This document shows positions 28,423 to 38,832 of a DNA stretch of 64,000 nt, piece after piece (within the stretch, counting starts at the first letter, position 1; every line of letters begins with the position of its first letter). Where the stretch lies: contig NZ_LT797700.1 in the NCBI RefSeq assembly GCF_900009135.1, forward strand, positions 30,557 to 94,556, in the 5' to 3' direction. The DNA is from Planktothrix sp. PCC 11201. GTDB taxonomy: Bacteria > Cyanobacteriota > Cyanobacteriia > Cyanobacteriales > Microcoleaceae. The notes beneath the pieces were generated by a model that saw nothing but the letters and a program-made list of their open reading frames with translations, was not told the DNA's origin and did not search any database. A program made the position numbers and the translations under genes.

Positions 28423-28599
28423 TATGGTAACGTCTTATAACTTTAATTTCCTGACCTCTTGATGCACACTTAGACACAACCCCTAGCGATTCACCACGGA
28501 GAATGGCAAAATTGAAAGGGTTTGGCTTTTTGTTCGCCAAATGCCTATACATCTAATACAGTTGTAGGGGTGAGGTTTTTAGGAGGTTGTGGGAGTTCG

Positions 28600-29403
28600 A
28601 TGAATATTCAAGAGATTTTTGCCAAGGGTGGGCCAGCAATGTGGCCGTTGCTGATCTTGTCCATCCTGTCGATGAGTGTGGTCATAGAACGGATTTGGTT
28701 TTGGAGTACGACCCTAACCAAAGAAAAACAAATCGTGAACCGAGTCATTGACTCAGCCCGACGGGGACAATGGGGAAAAGCCCATCAAATTGCTAAACAA
28801 TCTAGCAATCAACCAATGGGACGTTTTCTCTATGCACCCCTGCGGTTACAGTCTCCCGACCCCGAACTTTTTCGTTTAGCCTTAGAAGCGGCGGCGGATG
28901 AAGAATTAGCCTTTATGCGTCGGGGCGATAAAATTTTCGAGGCGGTGATTGCCATGGCCCCTCTGTTGGGACTATTGGGAACGGTGTTAGGGTTAATTAA
29001 CTCCCTGGGTTCGATTCGTTTGGGTGATATTGGAACTTCATCCTCTGCGGATGTGACCTTGGGGATTGCGGAAGCCTTAATTTCAACCGCAACGGGATTA
29101 ATTGTGGCGATTATTAGTCTAGCATTTTATCGTTTTTTTCAGGGGTTAATGTTTGGTCAAGCCAAAATATTCCGCAAAGCCGGAAACGAATTAGAATTGA
29201 TGTATCGTCAGAATTGGCCCTATGCCAAATCTCAGTTACAAATTCCTGAAACCGAGGAGGAGGAAGCCGAAGAACCAGAAGAAATAGATGAACCACTTTT
29301 GAAATTTCCTCTAGTCGATGAAGACAATAATAACTCTAGTCCTGAACCAGAAAAAAAAGCTAAACCTGTAAAAAAATCTGAATCTTTGGATGAGGAGAAA
29401 TAA
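28600..29403 (+). CDS. exbB: MotA/TolQ/ExbB proton channel family protein
   Basis: The product is about 267 residues when started at ATG 28600, where [22 protein letters not shown] matches the family; a longer frame from 28522 adds 26 poor residues. AGGAGG lies at 28581-28586. Three membrane helices are seen, the second and third around [15 protein letters not shown] and [18 protein letters not shown], which form the ion-conducting part. The C-terminus is acidic and charged (about 60 residues), ending EEK. ExbB works with ExbD to energise outer-membrane transport or cell envelope machines. The ExbD partner begins 71 bases downstream. No TonB gene is nearby. Confidence 0.88.
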   Translation: MNIQEIFAKGGPAMWPLLILSILSMSVVIERIWFWSTTLTKEKQIVNRVIDSARRGQWGKAHQIAKQSSNQPMGRFLYAPLRLQSPDPELFRLALEAAADEELAFMRRGDKIFEAVIAMAPLLGLLGTVLGLINSLGSIRLGDIGTSSSADVTLGIAEALISTATGLIVAIISLAFYRFFQGLMFGQAKIFRKAGNELELMYRQNWPYAKSQLQIPETEEEEAEEPEEIDEPLLKFPLVDEDNNNSSPEPEKKAKPVKKSESLDEEK

Positions 29404-29473
29404 ATGTTTTCAACAACAAATAAAGTTACTATTTTGTCAGGGAAAACTCTAAGACATTAATCACAAAATTTTT

Positions 29474-30154
29474 ATGAAAATTAGAACAGATTCGACCACC
29501 GATGAAGCCAGAATAGAATTAATTCCCTTAATTGACGTGGTGTTTTGTATTCTCACGTTCTTTATTTTGGCATCCCTACAACTAACTCGTCAACAGGCAA
29601 TTAATGTGGATTTGCCTAAAGCCAGTACGGGGGAAACCCAAATGCAAAAAATGTTAATTGTGGGGATTGATAAATCTGGACAAACCTATATTGAACAACA
29701 ACCTGTTAATCAAGATCAATTAGACCGATCATTATTACGATTTCGACGTTGGAATCCCAGTGGATTAATTGTGTTATATGCCCCGAAAGAAGCCCTTTAT
29801 AATGATGTAGTTCGGGTGTTAGACCGTTTGCGGGCTATTGGTGGAGAACGGGTCGCCTTGGCCACATTACCCAGTTCTCAGGAAATCAAACCCCCAACAA
29901 ATCCGTTAAATCCTACGGTAACGCCTCCCGGTAATCTCACCCCACCTTTTGCCCCTACAGCACCCAATTCAGGGGATGTACTGCCTCCGATTTCTCCCTT
30001 ACCTCCGACTTTACCTAATAGTCTTCCGGCTCAGAATAGTCCGGTATTAACTCCATCAGTTCCCCAACCGGACAATACGAATCCCTTTGCCCCTCAAATT
30101 CCTCCTTCTGACAATAATATTCCCTCCGATGGTCAGGGGCAAAGAAGCTTTTAA
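29474..30154 (+). CDS. exbD: ExbD/TolR family biopolymer transport protein
   Basis: The 226-residue protein has one N-terminal membrane helix carrying the conserved Asp (LIPLIDVVFCILTFFIL), then a periplasmic ExbD domain (to about residue 135, including DVVRVLDRLRAIGGERVAL). After that comes a Pro-rich tail of about 85 residues (PPTNPLNPTVTPP and similar), which is longer than in most ExbD proteins and could span peptidoglycan. It pairs with the ExbB gene 71 bases upstream. Which outer-membrane transporter it energises cannot be read here. Start ATG 29474. Confidence 0.88.
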   Translation: MKIRTDSTTDEARIELIPLIDVVFCILTFFILASLQLTRQQAINVDLPKASTGETQMQKMLIVGIDKSGQTYIEQQPVNQDQLDRSLLRFRRWNPSGLIVLYAPKEALYNDVVRVLDRLRAIGGERVALATLPSSQEIKPPTNPLNPTVTPPGNLTPPFAPTAPNSGDVLPPISPLPPTLPNSLPAQNSPVLTPSVPQPDNTNPFAPQIPPSDNNIPSDGQGQRSF

Positions 30155-30427
30155 TGGGGAAACTGGGTTTGTTTAAATCCTCCTGAGTAAACTAAATTGA
30201 GAATTAATTTTTATAGCAATCAGTCGGTTAAGCTGTTAAGCAGTTAAACTGTATATTCTAGCCAGTGAGGACACTGGCACTGCAAGGGTTTGACAACGAC
30301 CCCATACCCAATTTAGATAATTAACAGCTTATTGACAACTTCCTTGTGTCTTTGTGGTTAAATTAGGCTTTACCGTTGTCAACATACCAGAGCTAACTGC
30401 TATGATTTTAATTCTCAATTTTTAACT

Positions 30428-31633
30428 CTAATTTCTTAGATTAAGTTGAGCCAAAGCATGATTTAACTGCTGGGAAATAGCCTCTTGATTAGGATTTAAT
30501 TCCAGGGCTTGACGATAACAACTCACCGCATCTTCGAGATCGGTACGACCATCTTTTTCTAGGGGTTGAACGTGGGAACGCTGTTCCAGGGCATCCCCTA
30601 AATGTCCATACACCACATCAGATAAGCTCACATCTAAGGCCCGACGGTAGGCCAAAATCGCATCATCCCAGCGTTGCAGTTGAGCCAGGGCAAACCCCAG
30701 GTGATCTTGACCTTCTAGGGAATGGGGTTCTAAATCTACAGATTTCCGGTAAGCCGTGGCCGCCTGTTCCCAACGTTGGAGGGTGGAGAGGGCATCTCCT
30801 AAGTGTTGATAAATAATCGCTGAAGTCGGTGCGAGATCTAAGGCTTTCTTGTAAGCTGCGATCGCATTTTCCCAGTCATGAACCAGGGATAGGGTATGTC
30901 CCAGAAAATGATAATAAATAGCGGATTTGGGGTCATGGTCGGTAGCCTTGCGGTAGTAGGCGATCGCCTCTTGATATTGACCCTGATCTCGGAAAATCAT
31001 CCCCAACTGATAATAACTCCAAGCGGATTTGGGGTTAATCTGAATCACATTTTGGTAAGAGGCGATCGCTTCCTTAATTTGATTATTTGCCTTTAACGCT
31101 TCTGCCAACTGCTGATGGAGTTCCCCATTATTGGGAGTTGCCGTCACCGCTTTGTGTAAATAGGCTATGCCTTCGCGTCCCTGTCCCTGTTGAGCAAAGG
31201 CATCCCACAGATATTGATAACAGGCAGTAGCATCGGGTTCGAGTTCAATGGCTGTTTCCAGGGAACTAATCGCCTCAGCAAACTGTCCCTGTTGACAGAG
31301 CAGTTTCCCTAGACTCTGCTGAAACTCATAAAAATCAGGATTGATTTCTACAGCCCGGCGATAGGCTTCTAAGGCTTCTGGAATTTTACCCTGTTGCTCT
31401 AGGATCTCCCCCAGGTTATAATAAGACCAAGCGGAGTTGGGGTTGAGTTCGCAGGCTTTTTGGTAACTTGCGATCGCCTCCTCAACCTGACCCAGTTGAG
31501 CCAGGGTTTCCCCCAAGTTGTGGTGATACCATGAAAAGCTGGGTTTTTCACTAATCGCTTGGCGATAGGTAACTATGGATTTCTGAAGCTGGTTTAATTG
31601 CTTCTGTTTGTTTGCTTGGTCAAAATGACTCAT
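30428..31633 (-). CDS. TPR repeat protein
   Basis: The protein is about 401 residues from the ATG at 31633, or 413 from ATG 31669. A still longer frame reaching 31789 would run into the divergent 2009-residue gene and adds a poor N-terminus. It consists of around ten TPR units of 34 residues, each with a G-Y-A...P pattern such as EAIASYQKACELNPNSAWSYY. No catalytic domain is seen. TPRs here probably mediate binding to the glycosyltransferases of the cluster, which share the same repeat style. The divergent gene starts 100 bases away, so the two may share a promoter region. Confidence 0.85.
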   Translation of the reverse strand: MSHFDQANKQKQLNQLQKSIVTYRQAISEKPSFSWYHHNLGETLAQLGQVEEAIASYQKACELNPNSAWSYYNLGEILEQQGKIPEALEAYRRAVEINPDFYEFQQSLGKLLCQQGQFAEAISSLETAIELEPDATACYQYLWDAFAQQGQGREGIAYLHKAVTATPNNGELHQQLAEALKANNQIKEAIASYQNVIQINPKSAWSYYQLGMIFRDQGQYQEAIAYYRKATDHDPKSAIYYHFLGHTLSLVHDWENAIAAYKKALDLAPTSAIIYQHLGDALSTLQRWEQAATAYRKSVDLEPHSLEGQDHLGFALAQLQRWDDAILAYRRALDVSLSDVVYGHLGDALEQRSHVQPLEKDGRTDLEDAVSCYRQALELNPNQEAISQQLNHALAQLNLRN

Positions 31634-31733
31634 ATACACTTGCAATGTGACTTTTAATAAGGTACTCATATTAGTGTAATATACAATCTTTAATAATTTT
31701 TTCAGTAAAGTAAAACGTAAAAAAAGGAAAAAA

Positions 31734-34700
31734 ATGGGATTAGGAAATTGCCAAAATCTGATGAGTCTCCTCCAAAAGGAATATAACATTGAAACCTTTA
31801 TTGAAACCGGAACCTTTCAGGGCGGAACAGCAGTTTGGGCATCTAATTTGTTTAAAAATGTATTCACCATTGAATTATGCCAACAGTTCTATGAAAGCAC
31901 ATCAAAAAATTATGAACATATTCAAAACATCCAATTTCTGTATGGTCATACCACAGAACATTTAAAAGCAATAGTTCCTCAACTACAAGGATCAGCTTTG
32001 TTTTGGTTGGATGCCCATTGGTCAGGGGGAATTACAGCAGGACAAGAAGAAGAATGTCCTATACTTGAAGAATTGCAAATCATCAAAGCCTCAGAATGGG
32101 AACACTTCATATTAATTGATGATGCACGGATGTTTTTATCACCTCCTCATGCTCCCCATCAATTAGAACAATGGCCAGCTATCCATGAAGTCATCGAAGA
32201 ACTACTTACGTTTAAACGTCAATACATTGTCGTTATCGAAGATGCGATTATTTCAGTTCCAGAAAGGGCAAAATCGGTATTAGGCAACTATTGTCAAAAG
32301 GGAATTACAAAAGTTTGGGAAGAATATGCTCGTTCTTTTCATACGTTGGGTTATCCTATCTCTTTTGAAAATTCCCAACCCACTCCAGTAGTTCAGACAG
32401 CAATAGCACCGCAAGCTGAACCCGATAACCTTCAATTTGAGGGAAGTGGAGAAGCTCAAGTGATCCGAAGATTTGTTACCCCAGGTTCAGTCGTTCTTGA
32501 TGTGGGGGCTAATTTAGGAGATTGGACAAAAGCAGTTTTAAGCATTTGCCCCGATGCAGAAATTCATTTATTTGAACCGATTCCAGTCGTTTACAAAGAC
32601 TTAATTAAAAACTTAGGGGAAAAATTCTCAACAGCCCAAATCATCCCTAATAGTTTTGCCATTGGGAATCAAGCTGGAGTGCAAACATTTTATCACTATC
32701 AGGCTCAATCCATATTGAGTACATTTCATCGGCGATTAGAAGTTGAGAAAACTGGAACTCTACAACAGCCCCAGGAAATCCAAGTGCTGAAAAATACTGT
32801 AGATAACTACTGTATTCAACAAAGGGTAGAAAGAATCAACTTCCTAAAAATTGACGTAGGAGGCGGAGAATTAGATGTTTTAAAAGGAGCAGAAAAATGC
32901 TTAAATAAAGGAAAAATAGACTATATTCAATTTGAATATGGAGGTACTTATTTAGATGCTAAAATAACTTTAAAAGAGACTTTTGAATATTTGCATAAAG
33001 TTCGTTACGTAATATTTAAAATTCAGGGAAACAGCTTGGAATATAAGCCAGTCTTTGAACCCTCGGATGAAAACTATGAGTATAGTAATTATTTGGCAGT
33101 AAATGAGCGCTTTCGCGCGAATGTATTAGGTGAACCCCTGGGGCTATTAGATGTTCCCCAACTCTGTCGCCAACATTCGATTACACCCAGAGGTATTATT
33201 CACGTTGGAGCGCATGAAGGCTCAGAAGTCGAATACTATTTAGCGATGGGAGTGCAAAGGGTACTGTTTATTGAAGCTAACCCCACTGTATTTGAACGTT
33301 TACAAACCAATATTGCTCAATATCCAAATGTGCAGGCGGTTAATTATGCGATTAGTCATGAAAATGGGACTGTTACCTTGCGAGTGACTTCTTTTGATCA
33401 AAGTAGTTCAATTCTCCCTTTAAAGCATCATTTAGATATCTATCCGACCATTCAAGAAACAGAACAAGTGACTGTTCCTTCCCGAACCTTGGATACCCTA
33501 TTACAAGAATTAGGACTGAATCCTGCTGATTTTAATATTCTCAACATTGATATTCAAGGAGCAGAACTTTTAGCGTTACAAGGTGCAACCAACTGGCTTC
33601 AATATGTGGAAGCTATTAATACAGAAGTTAACTATAAAGAACTATATGAGGGCTGTGCATTAATTGATGATTTAGATGAATTTCTAGATCAGTATGGCTT
33701 GCAACGGGTGGCAACTACAACACCCCATCCATTCTGGGGGGATGCCTTTTATTTGAAGAAACCACTCGTTACCATGTCAATTTTGAGTCGCGCTCGCTTT
33801 GGAAATCAAATATTTCTCTATGCAGCGTTGAAAATTCATCAAAAAGAACATGATATTCGTGTCGAAACAACACCTTGGCTCGGTCAATATCTATTTGGTC
33901 ATCATGATCCTCTCATTTCCAAAGATTTACCCATAGAATTGGACTCAGGACTTTCAATCCTGAATGGTAAAGAACCTTTTAAAAACGTAGAATTTGGTGG
34001 GCCAACTTATCAAGTACATACCAAGTATTATGCCCCTTATAAAGACTTTTTCCGTTCTTTATTCAAACCGATTCCCACAATTGAAGCAAAAATGAAAGAA
34101 GCACTCCAACGTTTGCATGAACGTGGGAAAACGATTGTTGGCTTACATTTGCGAAGAGGAGATTATAGAGAACCTTATGCAGATTTTATGTTTTACGCGC
34201 CTAATTCTTGCTATAGAAATTGGTTAAAAGGGTTGTGGGAAACTTTAGAATCTCCTGTATTATTTATTGCTAGTGATGATTTGGAATCCATGCTGGAAGA
34301 TTTTGCAGATTATCATCCAGTCACCACAAAAGATTTAGGGATTGAACTACCAGAGGCTAGTTTCTATACTGACTTTTATCTATTAAGTCACTGTGATGTA
34401 TTAGCTACTTCCAATAGTACGTTCTCTTTTACCGCAGCAATGCTAAATGAACGGTGTAAATTTTTCTTCCGTCCTCATTTACCAAGTCAAAAACTAATTC
34501 CTTTTGATCCTTGGGATAGTGAACCTTTATTGTGGCAGGGAAGAGGGACTTGGGTTGAGAGTGAAGGATTAGACAACAAGACAGGTCAAAACCCAGTTGG
34601 AATGGTTAACATTTCTCCTGTGATCACAGCATCCCTATTAGGAGAAGCTAGTTTTGGGCGTTTAGGAAATCAAATCTTTCAATATGCTTTCTTAAAACTA

Positions 34701-37700
34701 TACGCTCTTGAGCATAATTTACGAGTAGAAACACCCGCATGGATTGGTCAATATTTATTTGGTCACCATGATCCTTTACCGTTGAATCCTTTACCTCAAA
34801 TTCAAGAACAGCAACAACCTTACAAACTTTCAGAATCAACAATTTTGAATGCGAAAAATCCATTTAAAAATGTAGACTTTCAGGGATATTTTCAATTCCA
34901 TACCCAATACCATGCTCGACACAAAGAGTATTTTTGTTCTTTATTTAAACCTGTACCCGCCCTTGAAAGTTTACTTCAAGAAGCCCTTCATTGCTTGCGT
35001 TTGAAAGGAAAAACTGTGGTGGGAATTCATTTACGACGAGGAGATTATCATGTCGTCAGTAATGTTGTACCTTACCTAACCGTTGTTCCCAGTCAATGGT
35101 ATCAGGAATGGCTTAAAGGCTTTTGGGAAACTTTAGATGAACCTGTGCTATTTATTGCCAGTGATGAAGTAGAAATTGTCATTGATGATTTCTCGGACTA
35201 TGACCCAATTACCATCCATGATTTAGGAATTGATTTACCTCAAGCTCCTTTCTATCCAGATTTTCATATTTTGAGTCAATGTGATGTTTTAGCGATTTCA
35301 AACAGCACCTTTTCATTTGCAGCCGCCATGCTCAATGAACGCTGTAAGTTTTTCTTCCGTCCTCATTTGCAGCAGAAAAAATTAATTCCGTTTGATCCTT
35401 GGAATAGTGAACCTTTATTAAGGGACAATCCTGAGCAGACAGAAAATCCTAGTTCTGACTACTTACTCCAAGCCAACTTGGTTGAGTCAGAGAATTCAGA
35501 ATTACTCTGGGGACATCATATCGATGCTCCTGCTGTTGGCAAATTAATAGTTAGCCAAGTTTTAATTGGTGGTTGGGTCATTGGAAAACAGACACAAGCA
35601 GTGGTCGTTGAATTGATTCACCAGGGTCAGGTGATTCGTCAAATTCCTGTGGGTGATATTCGTACAGATGTCGCTCAATCTTACCCAGATGCTTCTTTTG
35701 CACTCGAAAGTGGTTATGCAGCTTTAATTACAGTTCCTGAAACACAATCTAGTTCAGAAATTAAGATTCAAGTTGTTTTAGCTGATCAAACCTGCGTGAA
35801 ATTAGGTGTTATTTACTTTCAACCAACGGAACAAAAATGGTCTGTAGTTTCAATTCCTAACGCCAAACCCCGAAAACAATGTGAACTAAGTATCTGCGCG
35901 ATTATGAAAAATGAAGCTCCCTATCTGATGGAATGGTTGGAGTTTCATAAACTGGTTGGAGTAGAACGATTTTATCTCTACAACAATAACAGCAATGATG
36001 AAACCCTAGATATCATAGAACCCTATGTTAAATCCAGCCAAGTAATTTTACACAATTGGCCCATTAGTCCTGGACAACAAACATTAGCTTATGAACATTG
36101 TTTAGGAACCTATTTCTTTGAATCCCAATGGATTGCATTTATTGATTTAGATGAGTTTTTATATCCAACCGATCAGCAGGATTTAAAAGCGGTTTTAAAA
36201 GAGTTTAGTGGAGTGCCTGCGGTGGGGGTGAATATGCTTTATTTTGGCACATCTGGTCATCTGACTCGACCCGATGGGTTACAAATTGAAAACTTTACAA
36301 TGCGAGGATCTGATGATTTTCAAGGTAATAAAATGATTAAAAGCATTGTTCGTCCTGATCTAGTGCTTCCTCCTACTTGTCCTCATTTTTTCCCTCCCAT
36401 CAATCCAGAAACCTATGGTGTAACGGAAAACCAACAACCACTTTTAAGTTCTGTGGCGGCTGAGGTTTCTGTGCAGAAGTTACGGATTAACCACTATTGC
36501 ACTCGTTCTAGGGCCGATATGATCCAAAAAGCAATGCGAGGAAGTGCCATTTTCCCGTGGCAAATAAGTTTGGAAGGTTTAGAATATTTGAATCGAAATG
36601 ATATTCAAGATTTAACGATTCAGCGTTTTGTGATTCCGTTAAAGCAAGCATTACAATCTAAGATGAGTCAGTCACCAACTGCTCAAATTCTCAATGAAAA
36701 ATGGGGTTTACAGTCTCAAGTTGGTCAGCTTAAAATTCAGCTAGAGCAATCACAAATCAAGTTATACAAATTCCTCTGGAAAAAAGGGAGTTTACATCAT
36801 CCTTATTTTCCCCAGCAGTCCAAAATGAAATGGTTTTTTGCCATTAATGATGAAAGTCCATATTTTGCTGCTTATGCTCAAATGTTGAAAGTAGCTGTTT
36901 ACACAGCACGACAATATACTTCTCTTGAACCTTTCTGTATTTATGATGGTAAAGAGAATGAAGTTACAGAATGGATGCGGAATCAGGGTGTCACTATTAT
37001 TCATCACCGAATTCCTCATTATGAAAAATTGAAGTCTTACTTTTCTTGGTCTTTAAATGTTGCATCGGGTGCTTTTCTAAGAATTGAAATTCCGACAATT
37101 ATGAAACAGTATCAGATGGATGATGAGTATGTTCTTTATACGGATTGTGATGTGATGTTTTTAAATGATGTTGTTGACTATTTACAAGGAATAACTTGCG
37201 AATATATTGCCGCCACTCCAGAACATGATCCCAATGATTGGAGTTATTTGAACAGTGGGGTGTTATATATGAATATCAAAAACTTGCAAAAAATTAACCA
37301 GGAATTTAACACCTTTATTGATGGAAATTTGGATAAAATTATGCAGTTGGCTTATGATCAAGGTGCCTATAACCTATTTTTTGTAGGGAAGTGGGATAAA
37401 TTAGATGTGGGAATGAACTGGAAATCCTATTGGGATCTTAATTGTGATGCAAAAATGATTCATTTTCATGGGCCAAAACCTAATCAAGAAGTTGTTCATC
37501 ACTTGGGACACTTTGCCAATAAAGCTTACTGGGAAAATACAGAAATTTGGAAAGAAAAGTATCAAGAATTAGCACAGAACCATAATCCATTAAAAATTGA
37601 ACATGAATTACACAAAATCAAATCTGAATTGCAGATAACAAAGGAACAATTAGAGCAATCGCAATCTCAATTTGATGAAGTTCTAGCTGAGTTAGAAGAA

Positions 37701-37763
37701 GCTCACTGGCAACTTCATCAACACCAACAATCTAAAACTGATGAATCTGTCTCAGTTCAATAG
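31734..37763 (+). CDS. 2009-residue multimodular methyltransferase/glycosyltransferase
   Basis: Eight modules can be read in order. (1) About 1-205: class I methyltransferase-like, FIETGTFQGGTAVW. (2) About 215-440: FkbM methyltransferase, VLDVGANLGDWTKAV. (3) About 460-665: second FkbM, GIIHVGAHEGSEVEYY. (4) About 680-940: GT11 alpha-1,2-fucosyltransferase-like, FGNQIFLYAAL with HLRRGDY near 808. (5) About 970-1235: second GT11, LGNQIFQYAFL with HLRRGDY near 1100. (6) About 1245-1370: the GW/RTDV module. (7) About 1380-1640: GT92-like, CAIMKNEAPYLMEWLEFHKL and DLDEF. (8) About 1695-1930: GT8-like, YTDCDVMF and HFHGPKP. The tail is a coiled coil. SD AAGGA lies before ATG 31734. The protein probably modifies a surface glycan; the product is unknown. 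A bidirectional terminator follows. Confidence 0.9.
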   Translation: MGLGNCQNLMSLLQKEYNIETFIETGTFQGGTAVWASNLFKNVFTIELCQQFYESTSKNYEHIQNIQFLYGHTTEHLKAIVPQLQGSALFWLDAHWSGGITAGQEEECPILEELQIIKASEWEHFILIDDARMFLSPPHAPHQLEQWPAIHEVIEELLTFKRQYIVVIEDAIISVPERAKSVLGNYCQKGITKVWEEYARSFHTLGYPISFENSQPTPVVQTAIAPQAEPDNLQFEGSGEAQVIRRFVTPGSVVLDVGANLGDWTKAVLSICPDAEIHLFEPIPVVYKDLIKNLGEKFSTAQIIPNSFAIGNQAGVQTFYHYQAQSILSTFHRRLEVEKTGTLQQPQEIQVLKNTVDNYCIQQRVERINFLKIDVGGGELDVLKGAEKCLNKGKIDYIQFEYGGTYLDAKITLKETFEYLHKVRYVIFKIQGNSLEYKPVFEPSDENYEYSNYLAVNERFRANVLGEPLGLLDVPQLCRQHSITPRGIIHVGAHEGSEVEYYLAMGVQRVLFIEANPTVFERLQTNIAQYPNVQAVNYAISHENGTVTLRVTSFDQSSSILPLKHHLDIYPTIQETEQVTVPSRTLDTLLQELGLNPADFNILNIDIQGAELLALQGATNWLQYVEAINTEVNYKELYEGCALIDDLDEFLDQYGLQRVATTTPHPFWGDAFYLKKPLVTMSILSRARFGNQIFLYAALKIHQKEHDIRVETTPWLGQYLFGHHDPLISKDLPIELDSGLSILNGKEPFKNVEFGGPTYQVHTKYYAPYKDFFRSLFKPIPTIEAKMKEALQRLHERGKTIVGLHLRRGDYREPYADFMFYAPNSCYRNWLKGLWETLESPVLFIASDDLESMLEDFADYHPVTTKDLGIELPEASFYTDFYLLSHCDVLATSNSTFSFTAAMLNERCKFFFRPHLPSQKLIPFDPWDSEPLLWQGRGTWVESEGLDNKTGQNPVGMVNISPVITASLLGEASFGRLGNQIFQYAFLKLYALEHNLRVETPAWIGQYLFGHHDPLPLNPLPQIQEQQQPYKLSESTILNAKNPFKNVDFQGYFQFHTQYHARHKEYFCSLFKPVPALESLLQEALHCLRLKGKTVVGIHLRRGDYHVVSNVVPYLTVVPSQWYQEWLKGFWETLDEPVLFIASDEVEIVIDDFSDYDPITIHDLGIDLPQAPFYPDFHILSQCDVLAISNSTFSFAAAMLNERCKFFFRPHLQQKKLIPFDPWNSEPLLRDNPEQTENPSSDYLLQANLVESENSELLWGHHIDAPAVGKLIVSQVLIGGWVIGKQTQAVVVELIHQGQVIRQIPVGDIRTDVAQSYPDASFALESGYAALITVPETQSSSEIKIQVVLADQTCVKLGVIYFQPTEQKWSVVSIPNAKPRKQCELSICAIMKNEAPYLMEWLEFHKLVGVERFYLYNNNSNDETLDIIEPYVKSSQVILHNWPISPGQQTLAYEHCLGTYFFESQWIAFIDLDEFLYPTDQQDLKAVLKEFSGVPAVGVNMLYFGTSGHLTRPDGLQIENFTMRGSDDFQGNKMIKSIVRPDLVLPPTCPHFFPPINPETYGVTENQQPLLSSVAAEVSVQKLRINHYCTRSRADMIQKAMRGSAIFPWQISLEGLEYLNRNDIQDLTIQRFVIPLKQALQSKMSQSPTAQILNEKWGLQSQVGQLKIQLEQSQIKLYKFLWKKGSLHHPYFPQQSKMKWFFAINDESPYFAAYAQMLKVAVYTARQYTSLEPFCIYDGKENEVTEWMRNQGVTIIHHRIPHYEKLKSYFSWSLNVASGAFLRIEIPTIMKQYQMDDEYVLYTDCDVMFLNDVVDYLQGITCEYIAATPEHDPNDWSYLNSGVLYMNIKNLQKINQEFNTFIDGNLDKIMQLAYDQGAYNLFFVGKWDKLDVGMNWKSYWDLNCDAKMIHFHGPKPNQEVVHHLGHFANKAYWENTEIWKEKYQELAQNHNPLKIEHELHKIKSELQITKEQLEQSQSQFDEVLAELEEAHWQLHQHQQSKTDESVSVQ

Positions 37764-37779
37764 ATTCAGAAAATCCAAT

Positions 37780-37820
37780 AAAACCGTCTGCACTATATAT
37801 TAAGCTCGGACGGTTTTTTT
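37780..37820. terminator. Bidirectional terminator after the 2009-residue gene
   Basis: AAAACCGTC (37780-37788) pairs with GACGGTTTT (37809-37817), and T continues to 37820. It lies 17 bases after the stop of the plus-strand gene and 15 bases after the stop of the convergent methyltransferase. The T tract is strongest for the plus strand. Confidence 0.75.
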
Positions 37821-37834
37821 ATGCTCTAAATTTT

Positions 37835-38809
37835 CTAAATTTGTGGTTTAGGATAATGAGTCTTAGTTTCTAACACATCATCTAATGTCACATCCCATCT
37901 AAATTTATCATAATTCACTTCTCTAACTTTTTTCGCTAAAATAGCAACTCCCCCAAAACCCGGTTGTGTTGCTAATAATTCTTGAGGTGAATTGACCTGA
38001 TCTAAATGAAAGCGTAAAGGCGCAAAAAGACCCGATTTTATAATTTCAAATCCTAAAGCTGGAGAAAACAATACCCTTAAACCTTCATCAGAAAAACGCC
38101 AAAAATCCCAGGGTTTTTCATGGAGAGGCCAAGCGAAATGACTACTGTTATAAGTAATACCACCCACTTCAAGCAGTTTGCTAATTTCTCTAGCTGCAAT
38201 CCAAGGCATTGCTAAATGTTCAAAGACAGAGATAGAAAAAATTGCATCAAATTTTTGATTCCCAAAGTATTGAGACAGTTTATGAGCATCTCCAACAACA
38301 TCTGTATTAGAGTCTGGATAATAGTCAAACCCAGTATAAGATTTACAATCAGGAAATAAAGGGCGCTTGCTGGCACTGCCAGGAGAAACAACGCGCGAAC
38401 CAATTTCTAAAACGTTTAAGTGATTTTCGTTAACTAAATTAATAAAATCATTAAATAAACCGCCAGCATCAATATAGTCTATAGGGGGCAGAGGCAATGA
38501 CCCATCAAAAACAAGTGTTTTTTGATAAGTTTCACCTTGAGCATGAGTATTCAATGTGACTTGATGTTGGGTTAAGCGCGGGAGATGAACCACAAAACCA
38601 CAATTTTGGGTTTGATACTGGGGATAAATCGCAGCGACATCAGGACGAGGATACCATGCAGTAATTGGGACTCTATTCCTATCTACAGAAATTTCTACTT
38701 GGTCTAATGCTCCTTTTTTAGAAATAAGCCAGCCTCTAATGGTAATCGAGTAGTCATTTGACCACGATTCATCCACTGCTAAAATAATTTTTTCATCTTC
38801 TACAAGCAT
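37835..38809 (-). CDS. Methyltransferase with N-terminal GW/RPDV module (copy 1)
   Basis: The 324-residue protein has two parts. Residues 1-100 contain the module with IRGWLISKKGALDQVEIS, AWYPRPDVAAIYPQ and NCGFVVHLPR. From about 110, a class I methyltransferase-like domain has LNVLEIGSRVVSPG, DVVGDAHKLSQYF and the Met/Trp-type FDAIFSISVFEHLAMPW. The GxG of motif I is replaced by LEIGSR, so cofactor binding should be tested. ATG 38809 is preceded by AAGGAAAAG. The paralogue lies directly upstream with 23 bases between them, so they form a pair in one transcript. The target is unknown, but the neighbours point to a glycan or lipid substrate. Confidence 0.85.
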   Translation of the reverse strand: MLVEDEKIILAVDESWSNDYSITIRGWLISKKGALDQVEISVDRNRVPITAWYPRPDVAAIYPQYQTQNCGFVVHLPRLTQHQVTLNTHAQGETYQKTLVFDGSLPLPPIDYIDAGGLFNDFINLVNENHLNVLEIGSRVVSPGSASKRPLFPDCKSYTGFDYYPDSNTDVVGDAHKLSQYFGNQKFDAIFSISVFEHLAMPWIAAREISKLLEVGGITYNSSHFAWPLHEKPWDFWRFSDEGLRVLFSPALGFEIIKSGLFAPLRFHLDQVNSPQELLATQPGFGGVAILAKKVREVNYDKFRWDVTLDDVLETKTHYPKPQI

Positions 38810-38832
38810 CGACTTTTCCTTTATTTTTTCTA

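Noticed and set aside
31634-31789. N-terminal extension of the TPR protein to 31789
   Set aside because: It would overlap the start of the divergent 2009-residue gene and adds a hydrophobic, poorly coding segment; ATG 31633 or 31669 fits better.
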